DNA of 7,930 bases from NCBI GenBank assembly GCA_016780605.1, contig JADHLS010000223.1, positions 1 through 7,930 on the forward strand, given 5' to 3'. This DNA is from Reyranella sp. (GTDB taxonomy: Bacteria > Pseudomonadota > Alphaproteobacteria > Reyranellales > Reyranellaceae). Every line of letters begins with the position of its first letter. The first letter of the stretch is position 1. This document shows, piece by piece, positions 1 to 6,774 of the stretch. Below the pieces are notes generated by a model. That model saw nothing but the letters and a program-made list of their open reading frames with translations, was not told the DNA's origin and searched no databases. The position numbers and the translations under genes are program-made.

Positions 1-271
1 CATGAAGGAATCGGGCGTCACCGGCCTCGAGACCTTCACCTTCTCGACCTACACGGGCCTGTTCGCTCCGGCCAAACTGCCGCCCGAAATCCTGGCCAGG
101 CTCAACGCCGCCATGGTGACGACGCTCAGCGATCCGGCCGTGATCCGGAAGTTCGCCGACCTCACCGCGGAGACCAGATCCAGCACGCCGCAGGAGCTTG
201 CGGCCATGCTCGACCAGGAGGAGAAGCTGGTCGTCCCCCTGATCAAGAAACTCGGTATCAAAGCGGAGTAG
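1..271 (+). CDS. Bug/TctC-family tripartite tricarboxylate transporter substrate-binding protein, C-terminal fragment
   Basis: This is the last 89 or so residues of a periplasmic solute receptor of the Bug (TctC) family; the gene begins upstream of the window, so the ATG at 2-4 is probably an internal Met and not the start. What is visible is the family's C-terminal pattern: a TGLFAPAKLPPEI stretch (Bug proteins have G-[LV]-x-APAGTP-x-x-I/V here), then an LNAAM...LSDPAVIRKF helix, then STPQELAAMLDQE and a closing VVPLIKKLGI. Full members run about 320 residues with a signal peptide, and they bind carboxylates or other small organic acids for TctAB or as orphan receptors. The ligand cannot be read from this fragment. 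The stop TAG (269-271) lies 7 bp before the next gene, so the two are probably co-transcribed. Family assignment is firm; the function beyond solute binding is not known. Confidence 0.88.
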   Translation, partial: MKESGVTGLETFTFSTYTGLFAPAKLPPEILARLNAAMVTTLSDPAVIRKFADLTAETRSSTPQELAAMLDQEEKLVVPLIKKLGIKAE

Positions 272-278
272 TTTGCCC

Positions 279-638
279 ATGACCTGGCTGCCCCCGGCCG
301 TCGCCCCCATCGTCCTGCTGCTGTTCTCCAACGTCTTCATGACCTTCGCCTGGTACGGGCACCTGAAGTTCACCGATCGGCCGTTGTGGCTCGTGGTGAT
401 CGCGAGCTGGGGCATCGCCTTCATCGAGTACTGCTTCGCCGTACCCGCCAACCGCTGGGGCCACACCGTCTATTCGGCGGCCGAGCTCAAGACCATGCAG
501 GAGGTGATCACGCTCACCGTGTTCGCCCTGTTCTCGGTGCTCTATCTCGGCGAGCGCATCACCTTGAACCACCTCGTGGGCTTCGCCTTCATCTGCGCCG
601 GCGCCTTCTTCGTCTTCCGCGGGCCGCTGCCGGGCTGA
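279..638 (+). CDS. DUF486 (DMT-superfamily) small integral membrane protein
   Basis: A 119-residue, strongly hydrophobic protein of the DUF486 family, which is related to the drug/metabolite transporter superfamily. Diagnostic stretches are MTFAWYGHLKF near the N-terminus, SWGIAFIEYCFAVPANRWGH in the middle and ELKTMQEVITLTVFALFSVLYLGE after it, ending in FICAGAFFVFRGPLPG. About four membrane segments are readable (roughly residues 7-24, 34-52, 72-90 and 96-114). The length is normal for the family. The substrate is unknown; by analogy with four-helix DMT proteins it may act as a dimer. I chose ATG 279 over an in-frame TTG at 273 because GGAG at 265-268 is about 10 nt from the ATG but only 4 nt from the TTG. 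It follows the solute-receptor gene by 7 bp, but the pairing need not be functional. Confidence 0.88.
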   Translation: MTWLPPAVAPIVLLLFSNVFMTFAWYGHLKFTDRPLWLVVIASWGIAFIEYCFAVPANRWGHTVYSAAELKTMQEVITLTVFALFSVLYLGERITLNHLVGFAFICAGAFFVFRGPLPG

Positions 639-694
639 GGAAAAGTTTCCGGCTCGCCGCGGGATGGCCCTGCTCTATCCTGCGTAAGTCCCTC

Positions 695-702
695 AGGGGA
701 GG
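695..702 (+). promoter_or_regulatory. Strong Shine-Dalgarno deciding a TTG start
   Basis: AGGGGAGG lies 3 nt before the TTG at 706. It is the best ribosome-binding match in this stretch and supports TTG 706 as the start of the membrane glycosyltransferase, since no in-frame ATG occurs near the N-terminal basic segment. The 67-bp gap before the gene otherwise holds only a weak TATCCT hexamer (676-681) without a convincing -35 partner. Confidence 0.5.
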
Positions 703-705
703 CGA

Positions 706-2460
706 TTGGCGGACCGGACGAACAGACGACGCATCGAATGGGCGGCCTTCGCCGCGGTGCTGGCGCTCGCGACCGTCCTGCGGCTGGTGCGGCTCGGCGA
801 CAACGGGTTCGGCACCCCCTACTACGCCGCCGGCGTGCGCAGCATGCTGCAGGGCGCCTGGCTCTTCTTCTACAACGCCTTCGATCCGGCGGGCTTCATC
901 TCCCTCGACAAGCCGCCGGTCGCCTTCTGGATCCAGACCATGTTCGCCAAGCTGCTGGGCTACAGCGGCTGGTCGATCCATCTGCCGCAGGCGCTGGCTG
1001 GCATCGCCTCGGTGGCGCTGCTCTACCGACTTGTGCGGCCGCTCGGCGCGCCGGCCGCCATCGTGGCGGCGCTGCTGCTGGCGATCATGCCGATCGGCGT
1101 CGCCGTCGACCGGTCGAACAACACCGACGCCTGGCTGGTGTTCTTCCTGCTGCTGGCGGCGACGGTGGCGCTGCGCGGCCGCGGGCTGTCGCTGGTGGTG
1201 GCGATGGCGCTGCTGGGTATCGCCTTCAACACCAAGATGTTGGCCGCGCTGGTCTGCGGTCCCGCCCTGCTGGTGGCCTGGCTGCTCGCGGGTTCACTCG
1301 ATTGGGGGCGGCGCCTGCTGTGGATGATGGCGGCGGGCGTCACGCTCGCCGTGGTGTCGCTGTCCTGGGCCGTCGCCTTCGATCTCACGCCCAAGGCCAG
1401 CCGTCCCTATGTCGGCAGCAGCAACGACAACTCCATGCTCGAGCTGATCGTGAAGCACAACGGGCTGGAACGCTTCGTGCGCGATGCGCCGCCGACCCCG
1501 ATCGGGGCGGCGGGCCTCGCCGCCTACGACAACGTGCCGATCGGTCCGCTGCGGCTCGCCGCGCCGCGGCTTGCCATGCAGTTCGCCTGGATGCTGCCGC
1601 TCGCGGTGCTGGGCGCGGTGTTCGCCCGGCGACGCCGCCCTGCCATCGTGGCGATATGGAGCGTGTGGGCGCTCGCCTACGCCGTGGTCTACAGCGCGGC
1701 GGGCGGCATCTTCCATGCCTATTACCTCGCGACCTTGGGGCCACCACTGGCGGCGCTGGCCGGGATCGGCTGCTTCGAATTGTGGCGGCGCGGCTCGGCC
1801 TATCTCGCCGTGGGCGTCGGCCTCACCGCGCTATGGCAAGCCTACCTCGCCGGCGCCACGCTGGGCTGGGCGTCGATCTGGATGGGCTTCCCGGCGGTGG
1901 CGCTGCTGGCCGGCATCGCCGCCTTCTGGCGCGGCAAGCGGCCGCCGGCCGTGATCGGCGGTGTCGCGCTGATGATCCTGCCCGGGCTGTGGGCGCTGAG
2001 CGCGGTCTTCGCACCCGGCAACCTCTCTTTGCCGTCGGCCAGCCTGCCGAGATGGCTCGGCATGAACGACGGGCGCGGCCCGCTGCTGTCGCGCAACTGG
2101 CCGGCGTTGACCGACGATCCCAAGCTGATCGCCTTCCTGCAGGCACATCGTGGCGGCGCGCGCTTCCTGCTGGCCACGCCCAATGCCTTGCTTGCCGCAC
2201 CGGTCATCATCCGCACCGGCCAGCCGGTGATGGCGTTCGGTGGCTTCTTCGGCAACGACCCGGCGATGAGCGTCGAGGCCTTCGCGCGCGCGGTCGAACG
2301 CGGCGAGGTGCGCTACGTGGCGCTGGCGACCAACCGGCGCACCCGCGACTTCGAACGCTGGGTGCGTGCGCACGGCACGATGGTCGACCCCGCGGAATGG
2401 CGCTCGCTGCCGCCGGATCCGCGGCGGGCGATCGAGCTCTATGACGTGGGGGTGAAGTAA
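706..2460 (+). CDS. GT39-type (YkcB-like) polytopic membrane glycosyltransferase
   Basis: A 584-residue integral membrane protein of the PMT/ArnT-like GT-C superfamily, closest by motif to the bacterial YkcB branch. Such enzymes move a sugar from a polyprenyl-phosphate carrier to an acceptor on the outer face of the cytoplasmic membrane. Seen in order: a basic start and first helix (about 11-28), the first external loop with GTPYYAAGVRSML (36-48) and FDPAGFISLDKPPVAFWIQ (59-77), GWSIHLPQALAGI (88-100), DRSNNTDAWLVFF (135-147), then RPYVGSSNDNSMLELI (233-248), many further helices including FHAYYLATLGPPLAAL (336-351), and a soluble C-terminal domain with FLLATPNALLAAP and GQPVMAFGGFFGNDP (about 470-584). 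The order and the closing domain match YkcB-type proteins; the PYY loop lacks the acidic residue before YY found in ArnT. No partner GT2 (polyprenyl-phosphate sugar synthase) is adjacent, so donor and acceptor are unknown. It converges on feoB. Confidence 0.88.
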   Translation: MADRTNRRRIEWAAFAAVLALATVLRLVRLGDNGFGTPYYAAGVRSMLQGAWLFFYNAFDPAGFISLDKPPVAFWIQTMFAKLLGYSGWSIHLPQALAGIASVALLYRLVRPLGAPAAIVAALLLAIMPIGVAVDRSNNTDAWLVFFLLLAATVALRGRGLSLVVAMALLGIAFNTKMLAALVCGPALLVAWLLAGSLDWGRRLLWMMAAGVTLAVVSLSWAVAFDLTPKASRPYVGSSNDNSMLELIVKHNGLERFVRDAPPTPIGAAGLAAYDNVPIGPLRLAAPRLAMQFAWMLPLAVLGAVFARRRRPAIVAIWSVWALAYAVVYSAAGGIFHAYYLATLGPPLAALAGIGCFELWRRGSAYLAVGVGLTALWQAYLAGATLGWASIWMGFPAVALLAGIAAFWRGKRPPAVIGGVALMILPGLWALSAVFAPGNLSLPSASLPRWLGMNDGRGPLLSRNWPALTDDPKLIAFLQAHRGGARFLLATPNALLAAPVIIRTGQPVMAFGGFFGNDPAMSVEAFARAVERGEVRYVALATNRRTRDFERWVRAHGTMVDPAEWRSLPPDPRRAIELYDVGVK

Positions 2461-2475
2461 CTCAGCCCGCACCCC
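2449..2475. terminator. Weak hairpin at the convergent junction, possible bidirectional terminator
   Basis: GGGGTG (2449-2454) can pair with CACCCC (2470-2475) across a 15-nt loop that holds the glycosyltransferase stop codon. It sits exactly where the glycosyltransferase and feoB converge, with only 17 bp between the two stop codons. There is no T-tract on either side and the stem has only six pairs, so this is a weak candidate. Confidence 0.2.
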
Positions 2476-2477
2476 AA

Positions 2478-4346
2478 TCAGCCGGCACCAAGGGCGCGGG
2501 CGATCTGGTAGGTGGCAAGCGACGCGGCATAGGCCAGCGCCAGCATGTAGGCGAAGGTGACCCACATCCATTTCCAGCCGCCGGTCTCGCGACGGATGAC
2601 GGCGAGCGTCGAGGCGCATTGCGGCGCGAACACGTACCAGGCGAGCAGTGCCAGCGCAGTGCCGAGGCTCCAATGGGCGACCAGCGCCTGTCCGATCTGG
2701 TCGGCTGCCTCCTTGCCGCCGGCGATGGCATAGATGGTGCCGAGCGAGCCGACTGCCACCTCGCGCGCCGCCATGCCCGGGATCAGCGCGACGTTGATCT
2801 GCCAGTTGAAGCCAAGCGGCGCGGTGAGCGGCTGGATCGCCGAGCCGATCCAGGCGGCGAGGCTGTAGGTTATCGCAGGCTCGGTGGCGCCGGCCGGCGG
2901 CCGCGGGAAGGACGCGAGCACCCAGATCAGCACCATCATCGAGGCGATGGTCGTGCCGGCGCGCTTGAGGAACATCATGGCCCGCGTCCACAGGCCGATC
3001 GCGAGACTGCGGGCGCGCGGCATCTTGTAGTCGGGCAGCTCCAGCATGAAGGGCTCGCCCGGCCGGTCGCGCCAGATGATGCGCTTCACCACGAACGACA
3101 CGGCGAGCGCGCCGGCGATGCCGATGGCGTAGAGGCCGAACATCACCAGGCCCTGCAGGCCGGCGAAGCCCCATACCTCGCGATCGGGGATGAAGGCGCC
3201 GATGATCAGGGTATAGACCGGGATGCGCGCCGAGCAGGTCATCAGCGGCGCCACCAGGATGGTGGTGAGCCGGTCGCGCCGGTCGTCGATGACGCGGGTC
3301 GACATGATGCCGGGGATGGCGCAGGCGAAGGACGACAGGAGCGGGATGAAGGCACGACCGTGCAGCCCCGCGCCGCCCATGATCCGATCCATCAGGAACG
3401 CCGCGCGCGCCATGTAGCCCAGGTCCTCGAGCACGAGGATGAAGAAGAACAGGATGACGATCTGCGGCAGGAAGACGATGACGGCGCCGACGCCGCTGAT
3501 CAGGCCGTCCTTGAGGAAGCTCTGCAACAGATCGGGCAGCGGCGCCTCGCCGACCTGGGCGCCCAGCCAATCGAAGCCGGCCTGGATCAGCTCCATCGCC
3601 GGGCGCGCCCAGGCAAATACCGCCTGGAACATCACGAACAGGATCACCAGCAGCACGACGAGCCCGATCACGGGATGCAGCAGCACGGAGTCGACCCGCG
3701 CGGTCAGCGTGTCGCGCTGGCCGGGGCCGCGCACCGCGGCCGCCAGCAGCCGATCGGCCTCGCGCTGGCCGACGCGCAGCGCGCCGGCGTCGGGCGGATG
3801 CCAGTTGGACTCGCCCACCGCGGTCGCCTTGTCGAGCCGGCGATCGATCTCGGCCAGCAGCGCGTCGGTGCCGCCGCGTCGTACGGCCACCGATTCCACG
3901 ACGGGCAGGCCGAGCTCGCGAGACAGCCGATCGACGTCGATCTCGATGCCGCGCTTGCGGGCGATGTCCATCATGTTGAGCGACAGCATCACCGGCCGGC
4001 CGACCCGCTTCAGCTCGAGTGCCAGTCTCAGCGCCAGCCGCAGGTTCGAGGCATCGGCGACGCAGACGATCAGGTCGGGCACGACCTCGGTCTGCAGCCG
4101 GCCCAGCACGACGTCGCGCGTGATCTCCTCGTCGGGCGAGCGGGCGCGCAGCGAATAGGTGCCGGGCAGATCGACCACCTGGATCGACCGCCCCGCCGGT
4201 GTCGTCAGCGGGCCGACCTTCTTCTCGACCGTGACGCCCGGATAGTTCGCGACCTTCTGCCGGCTGCCGGTGAGGGCGTTGAACAGGGCCGTCTTGCCGC
4301 AGTTTGGATTGCCGACCAGCGCTACGACCGACGTACTCGTGTTCAT
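2478..4346 (-). CDS. feoB: Ferrous iron transport protein B (FeoB)
   Basis: FeoB, the inner-membrane Fe2+ uptake protein with a cytosolic N-terminal G-domain; 622 residues. The GTPase motifs are clear: G1 GNPNCGKT (12-19), the switch I NYPGVTVE (34-41) with the G2 Thr, G3 DLPG (59-62) and G4 NMMD (124-127); G5 is the loose VAVRRGG (153-159). A GDI-like helical spacer follows (about 165-215), then the membrane domain with two Gate/nucleoside-recognition-type halves: FACAIPGIMSTRVIDDRRDRL (340-360) with Cys341 in the position of the conserved Cys of the first gate motif, and IPGMAAREVAVGSLGT (522-537) in the second. FAPQCASTLAVIRRE (573-587) carries another conserved Cys. The protein is shorter than the roughly 770-residue enterobacterial form, as in many alpha- and betaproteobacterial FeoBs. 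It overlaps feoA by ATGA, with a GGAG about 14 nt upstream, so translation is probably coupled. No feoC is visible downstream. Confidence 0.96.
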   Translation of the reverse strand: MNTSTSVVALVGNPNCGKTALFNALTGSRQKVANYPGVTVEKKVGPLTTPAGRSIQVVDLPGTYSLRARSPDEEITRDVVLGRLQTEVVPDLIVCVADASNLRLALRLALELKRVGRPVMLSLNMMDIARKRGIEIDVDRLSRELGLPVVESVAVRRGGTDALLAEIDRRLDKATAVGESNWHPPDAGALRVGQREADRLLAAAVRGPGQRDTLTARVDSVLLHPVIGLVVLLVILFVMFQAVFAWARPAMELIQAGFDWLGAQVGEAPLPDLLQSFLKDGLISGVGAVIVFLPQIVILFFFILVLEDLGYMARAAFLMDRIMGGAGLHGRAFIPLLSSFACAIPGIMSTRVIDDRRDRLTTILVAPLMTCSARIPVYTLIIGAFIPDREVWGFAGLQGLVMFGLYAIGIAGALAVSFVVKRIIWRDRPGEPFMLELPDYKMPRARSLAIGLWTRAMMFLKRAGTTIASMMVLIWVLASFPRPPAGATEPAITYSLAAWIGSAIQPLTAPLGFNWQINVALIPGMAAREVAVGSLGTIYAIAGGKEAADQIGQALVAHWSLGTALALLAWYVFAPQCASTLAVIRRETGGWKWMWVTFAYMLALAYAASLATYQIARALGAG

Positions 4347-4627
4347 GCCGGCTGGACCGTCTCCACGAGGATCGCCATGGCCTCACGGCGCCGCAGGGCG
4401 ATGGTGGCGTCGGCCACGCGAACCGCGATGGGATCGCCGCCGAACAGGCCCTGGTGCAGCAGCTCCACGACGGCACCTTCGACGAAGCCAAGTTCGAGCA
4501 GCCGGCGCTCCAGCTCCGCGCCGGACAGGCCGGTGGCGGCGCCGTGGCCGTTCACCACCAGTTGATGAATGCGGCCACGAAAGCCCACCTGGGCGTCGCC
4601 CAATGCTATGGTTGGTTTGGAAGTCAT
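4343..4627 (-). CDS. feoA: Ferrous iron transport protein A (FeoA)
   Basis: A 94-residue SH3-like cytosolic protein that works with FeoB in Fe2+ uptake. The core reads VGFRGRIHQL (14-23), ELERRLLELGFVEGAVVELLHQGLFGGDPIAVRV (38-71) and IALRRREAMAILVE (76-89), the standard FeoA order of strands ending in the ALRR.EA.I.V signature. It is the first gene of the feoAB operon and its stop overlaps the feoB ATG. The ATG at 4625-4627 has no good Shine-Dalgarno upstream, and a TTG eight codons in is an alternative, just before LGDAQVGFRG; the transcript may instead be nearly leaderless. A likely regulator is an iron sensor (Fur, Irr or RirA), judged from the family and from the weak inverted repeat just upstream, not proven here. 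Confidence 0.93.
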   Translation of the reverse strand: MTSKPTIALGDAQVGFRGRIHQLVVNGHGAATGLSGAELERRLLELGFVEGAVVELLHQGLFGGDPIAVRVADATIALRRREAMAILVETVQPA

Positions 4628-4648
4628 TGCGAGTAATTCGTAATAGCA
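4628..4648. promoter_or_regulatory. Candidate Fur-like inverted repeat at the feoA start
   Basis: Reading toward feoA, an imperfect inverted repeat TGC-n-A-n-TA ... TA-n-T-n-GCA fills this 21-bp AT-rich patch and touches the feoA start codon. Six of ten arm positions pair. Aligned by eye to the classic 19-bp Fur box it matches about 10 of 19 positions. A TATTAC hexamer inside it could be a -10 for feoA. Iron-responsive control of feoAB is usual; this site as the operator is an inference and the match is weak. Confidence 0.28.
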
Positions 4649-4686
4649 TCCAACGAACGCTTCCGCCAGCTTTCTAGGGGCAATGC

Positions 4687-5400
4687 ATGGCTACGATCGT
4701 TCTGGCGCACGGCGCCTGGTCGGCCGCCTGGGCCTGGAAGAAGCTGCGGCCCCTGTTTGCCGCGGCCGGCCACGACTTCTTCTCGCCGACCTATACCGGC
4801 CTCGGCGAGCGGGCCCATCTCGCCCACCACGAGATCGACCTCAGCACCCACATCAACGACGTGGCCGCCGTCCTCGACTGCGAAGACCTGAAGGGCGTCA
4901 CCCTGCTCGGCCACTCCTACGGCGGCATGGTGGCGACCGGCGTGGCCGACAAGGCGCGGCGGCGCATCTCACGCGTCGTGTATATCGACGCTTTCGCGCC
5001 CGAGAACGGGCAGAGCCTGTTCGACCTGGTCGGACCGGATGTCGCAGAGGCCATGCGCGGCAAGGCGATGGGCGAAGGCGCCGGTTGGCGCATCCCGCCC
5101 AACCCGATGCCGGCCGACACCGCGCCCGAGGATGTCGCCTGGGCAACGCCGCAGCGGCGCTCGCAGCCGATCAAGACCTTCGAGCAGAGGTTGCGGCTCA
5201 CCTCGCGCGAGCCGCCGCTGCCGCGGGCCTATATCTACGCCAGGCGCAGCGCGCCGGGTGACTTGTTCCGCCAGTTTGCCAACAAGGCGAAGGCCGACAG
5301 CAGCTGGAAGTATTACGAGATCGATGCCAGCCACAATCCGCACATCACCTGCCCGCAGGATCTGATGGCGACACTGACGAGGATCATGGCCGAGACATGA
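4687..5400 (+). CDS. Alpha/beta-fold hydrolase
   Basis: A 237-residue cytosolic alpha/beta hydrolase of the Abhydrolase_6 type, related in layout to the salicylate-binding-protein/hydroxynitrile-lyase and pyrethroid-esterase branch. LAHGAW (6-11) supplies the oxyanion region, GHSYGG (75-80) is the nucleophile elbow with Ser77, and DASHNP (213-218) places the catalytic His at 216, followed by the usual PQDL helix. The acid is less certain: Asp192 in SAPGDLF lies near the usual place, and Asp101 in VVYIDAFAPENGQSL (98-112) at the end of strand 6 is an alternative. No signal peptide. An AGGGG at 4676-4680, 6 nt upstream, fixes the start at ATG 4687; the ATG at 4683 is in another frame. Its stop overlaps the next ATG, so it should be co-translated with the CoA-transferase. 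The substrate is unknown; an ester or thioester is most likely. Confidence 0.87.
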   Translation: MATIVLAHGAWSAAWAWKKLRPLFAAAGHDFFSPTYTGLGERAHLAHHEIDLSTHINDVAAVLDCEDLKGVTLLGHSYGGMVATGVADKARRRISRVVYIDAFAPENGQSLFDLVGPDVAEAMRGKAMGEGAGWRIPPNPMPADTAPEDVAWATPQRRSQPIKTFEQRLRLTSREPPLPRAYIYARRSAPGDLFRQFANKAKADSSWKYYEIDASHNPHITCPQDLMATLTRIMAET

Positions 5401-6773
5401 GCAGCGACCTTGCCTACGACATTCTGGGCCAGCTGGGGCGGGCCAAGCGCGCCGACGATGCGCTGTCGATCACCGGCGGCGGCGATCCGGTGTTCGTCAC
5501 GCCCTGGCGGATCGCGCATGCAGGCTCGGCGGCGCTGGCTGCCGTGGGCTTGGCCGTCTCCGACCTGTGGCGGCTCAGGACCTGCAAGCCGCAGGCGGTG
5601 ACGATCGACCGCCACGCCGCCGCCGCGTCGCTGCGCTCCAACACCTACGTGCTGCAGAACGGCAAGCGGCCAGTGTCGTGGGATCCGCTGGCCGGCCACT
5701 ACCCGACACGGGATGGCCGCGTCATGTTCCTGCACACCAACCATCCGCATCATCGCGCCGGTGCCTTGCGCATTGCCGGCGCCAAGGCCGAGACGCGCGA
5801 GGCGCTGGCCGAGGCGGTCGCGCAGTGGGACGGGCTCGCGATCGAACAGGCGATCGCCGACGGCAATTGCGTCGGCGGTCTGGTGCGCAGCCGCGAGGAA
5901 TGGAACGCCCATCCGCACGGCATCGCCGTGGCCAAGCTGCCGCTGATCGACATCGTCAAGATCGGCGAGGTGCCGGCGCGGCCGCTGCCTAAAGGACCGC
6001 GGCCATTGAGCGGCGTGCGCGTGCTCGACCTCACGCGCGTGCTGGCGGGACCGACCAGCGGCCGCGTGCTGGCGGAAAACGGCGCCGACGTGCTGCACAT
6101 CGCGGCCCCTCACCTGCCCTACCAGACCGAGCTCTTGATGGACACCGGCCACGGCAAGCGCTGTGCCTGGGTCGATCTCACGAAACCCGCTGGCGTCGAG
6201 ACCATGACGGCTCTGCTGCGCGAGGCCGACGTGTTCACGCAGGGGTACCGGCCCGGCACGCTCGCGGCGCGCGGCTTCTCGCCGGAGAAGGTGGCGGCAC
6301 TTCGCCCGGGCATCGTCTGCGTCAGCATTTGCGCCTACGGCCATGAAGGACCGTGGTCCGACCGGCGCGGCTTCGATTCGATCGTGCAGAACGTCACCGG
6401 GCTCTCGGCCACGCAGGGATCTCTGGCCAAGCCGCGCAACCTGCCGGTCCAGGCGCTGGACTACATCGCGGGCTACCTCGGCGCGCTCGGCGCCATGATC
6501 GGGCTCGCCCGCCGCGCCGAACAGGGCGGCTCCTGGCTGGTGCGCGTGTCGCTGGTCCAGGTGGCGCACTGGCTGGCCGGGCTCGGAACGGTGGCGCCCG
6601 ACAAGGGCATCGCCGAACTGCCCGAGGCTGACCTTGCCCCGTATCTCATGGAGAGCGACGGCGCGTTTGGCCGCCTGCGGCATCTGAAGCCGGTGGTGCA
6701 GCTCAGCGACACGCCGGCGTTCTACGCCAAGCCTCCTGAACCGTTGGGCACCTCGCCGGCGTGCTGGCCTTGA
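5397..6773 (+). CDS. Family III CoA-transferase (CaiB/BaiF-like), two-part form
   Basis: A 458-residue protein of the family III acyl-CoA transferases, which move CoA between carboxylic acids through an Asp-linked acyl anhydride. The recognisable N-terminal domain of the family appears only at about residue 204: LSGVRVLDLTRVLAGPTSGRVLAENGADVLHI, then GHGKRCAWVDL (251-261), ADVFTQGYRPGTL (277-289), RPGIVCVSICAYGHEGPW (303-320) and GFDSIVQNVTGLS (325-337), where Asp327 is in the position of the nucleophile. The closing LMESDGAFGRLRHLKPVVQLSDTPAFY is also typical of this subfamily. Residues 1-203 look like a companion half (FLHTNHPHHRAGAL, EALAEAVAQWDGLAIEQAIADGN, SREEWNAHPHG) resembling the family's C-terminal alpha-helical part, so the halves appear in swapped order. 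Starts by ATGA overlap with the hydrolase. The CoA donor and acceptor are unknown. Confidence 0.87.
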   Translation: MSSDLAYDILGQLGRAKRADDALSITGGGDPVFVTPWRIAHAGSAALAAVGLAVSDLWRLRTCKPQAVTIDRHAAAASLRSNTYVLQNGKRPVSWDPLAGHYPTRDGRVMFLHTNHPHHRAGALRIAGAKAETREALAEAVAQWDGLAIEQAIADGNCVGGLVRSREEWNAHPHGIAVAKLPLIDIVKIGEVPARPLPKGPRPLSGVRVLDLTRVLAGPTSGRVLAENGADVLHIAAPHLPYQTELLMDTGHGKRCAWVDLTKPAGVETMTALLREADVFTQGYRPGTLAARGFSPEKVAALRPGIVCVSICAYGHEGPWSDRRGFDSIVQNVTGLSATQGSLAKPRNLPVQALDYIAGYLGALGAMIGLARRAEQGGSWLVRVSLVQVAHWLAGLGTVAPDKGIAELPEADLAPYLMESDGAFGRLRHLKPVVQLSDTPAFYAKPPEPLGTSPACWP

Positions 6774-6774
6774 A

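Noticed and set aside
273..281. TTG 273 as the start of the DUF486 gene.
   Set aside because: It adds only two residues and lies too close to the GGAG at 265-268; ATG 279 has normal spacing.
639..650. GGAAA-AG-TTTCC symmetry just after the DUF486 stop, as a terminator or operator.
   Set aside because: A five-pair stem with a 2-nt loop cannot form a stable hairpin, and no T-tract or second copy supports a binding site.
676..681. TATCCT as a -10 box for the glycosyltransferase.
   Set aside because: The hexamer at the proper -35 distance (CTCGCC) does not resemble a promoter element, so it was not listed.
738..2444. A 568-codon plus-strand frame inside the glycosyltransferase.
   Set aside because: Arg/Ala/Gly-rich, lacks the membrane helices and YkcB motifs seen in the correct frame that starts at 706.
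1831..4491. An 886-codon open frame on the minus strand covering feoB, feoA and the end of the glycosyltransferase.
   Set aside because: It is Arg/Ala/Gly-rich with no domain pattern and lies out of frame with feoB and feoA, which have clear family motifs. Long shadow frames are expected at this GC content.
2619..4565. A 648-codon plus-strand frame opposite feoAB.
   Set aside because: The composition (His, Gln, Asp, Arg, Gly) is that of a GC-rich antisense shadow, and no recognisable fold is present.
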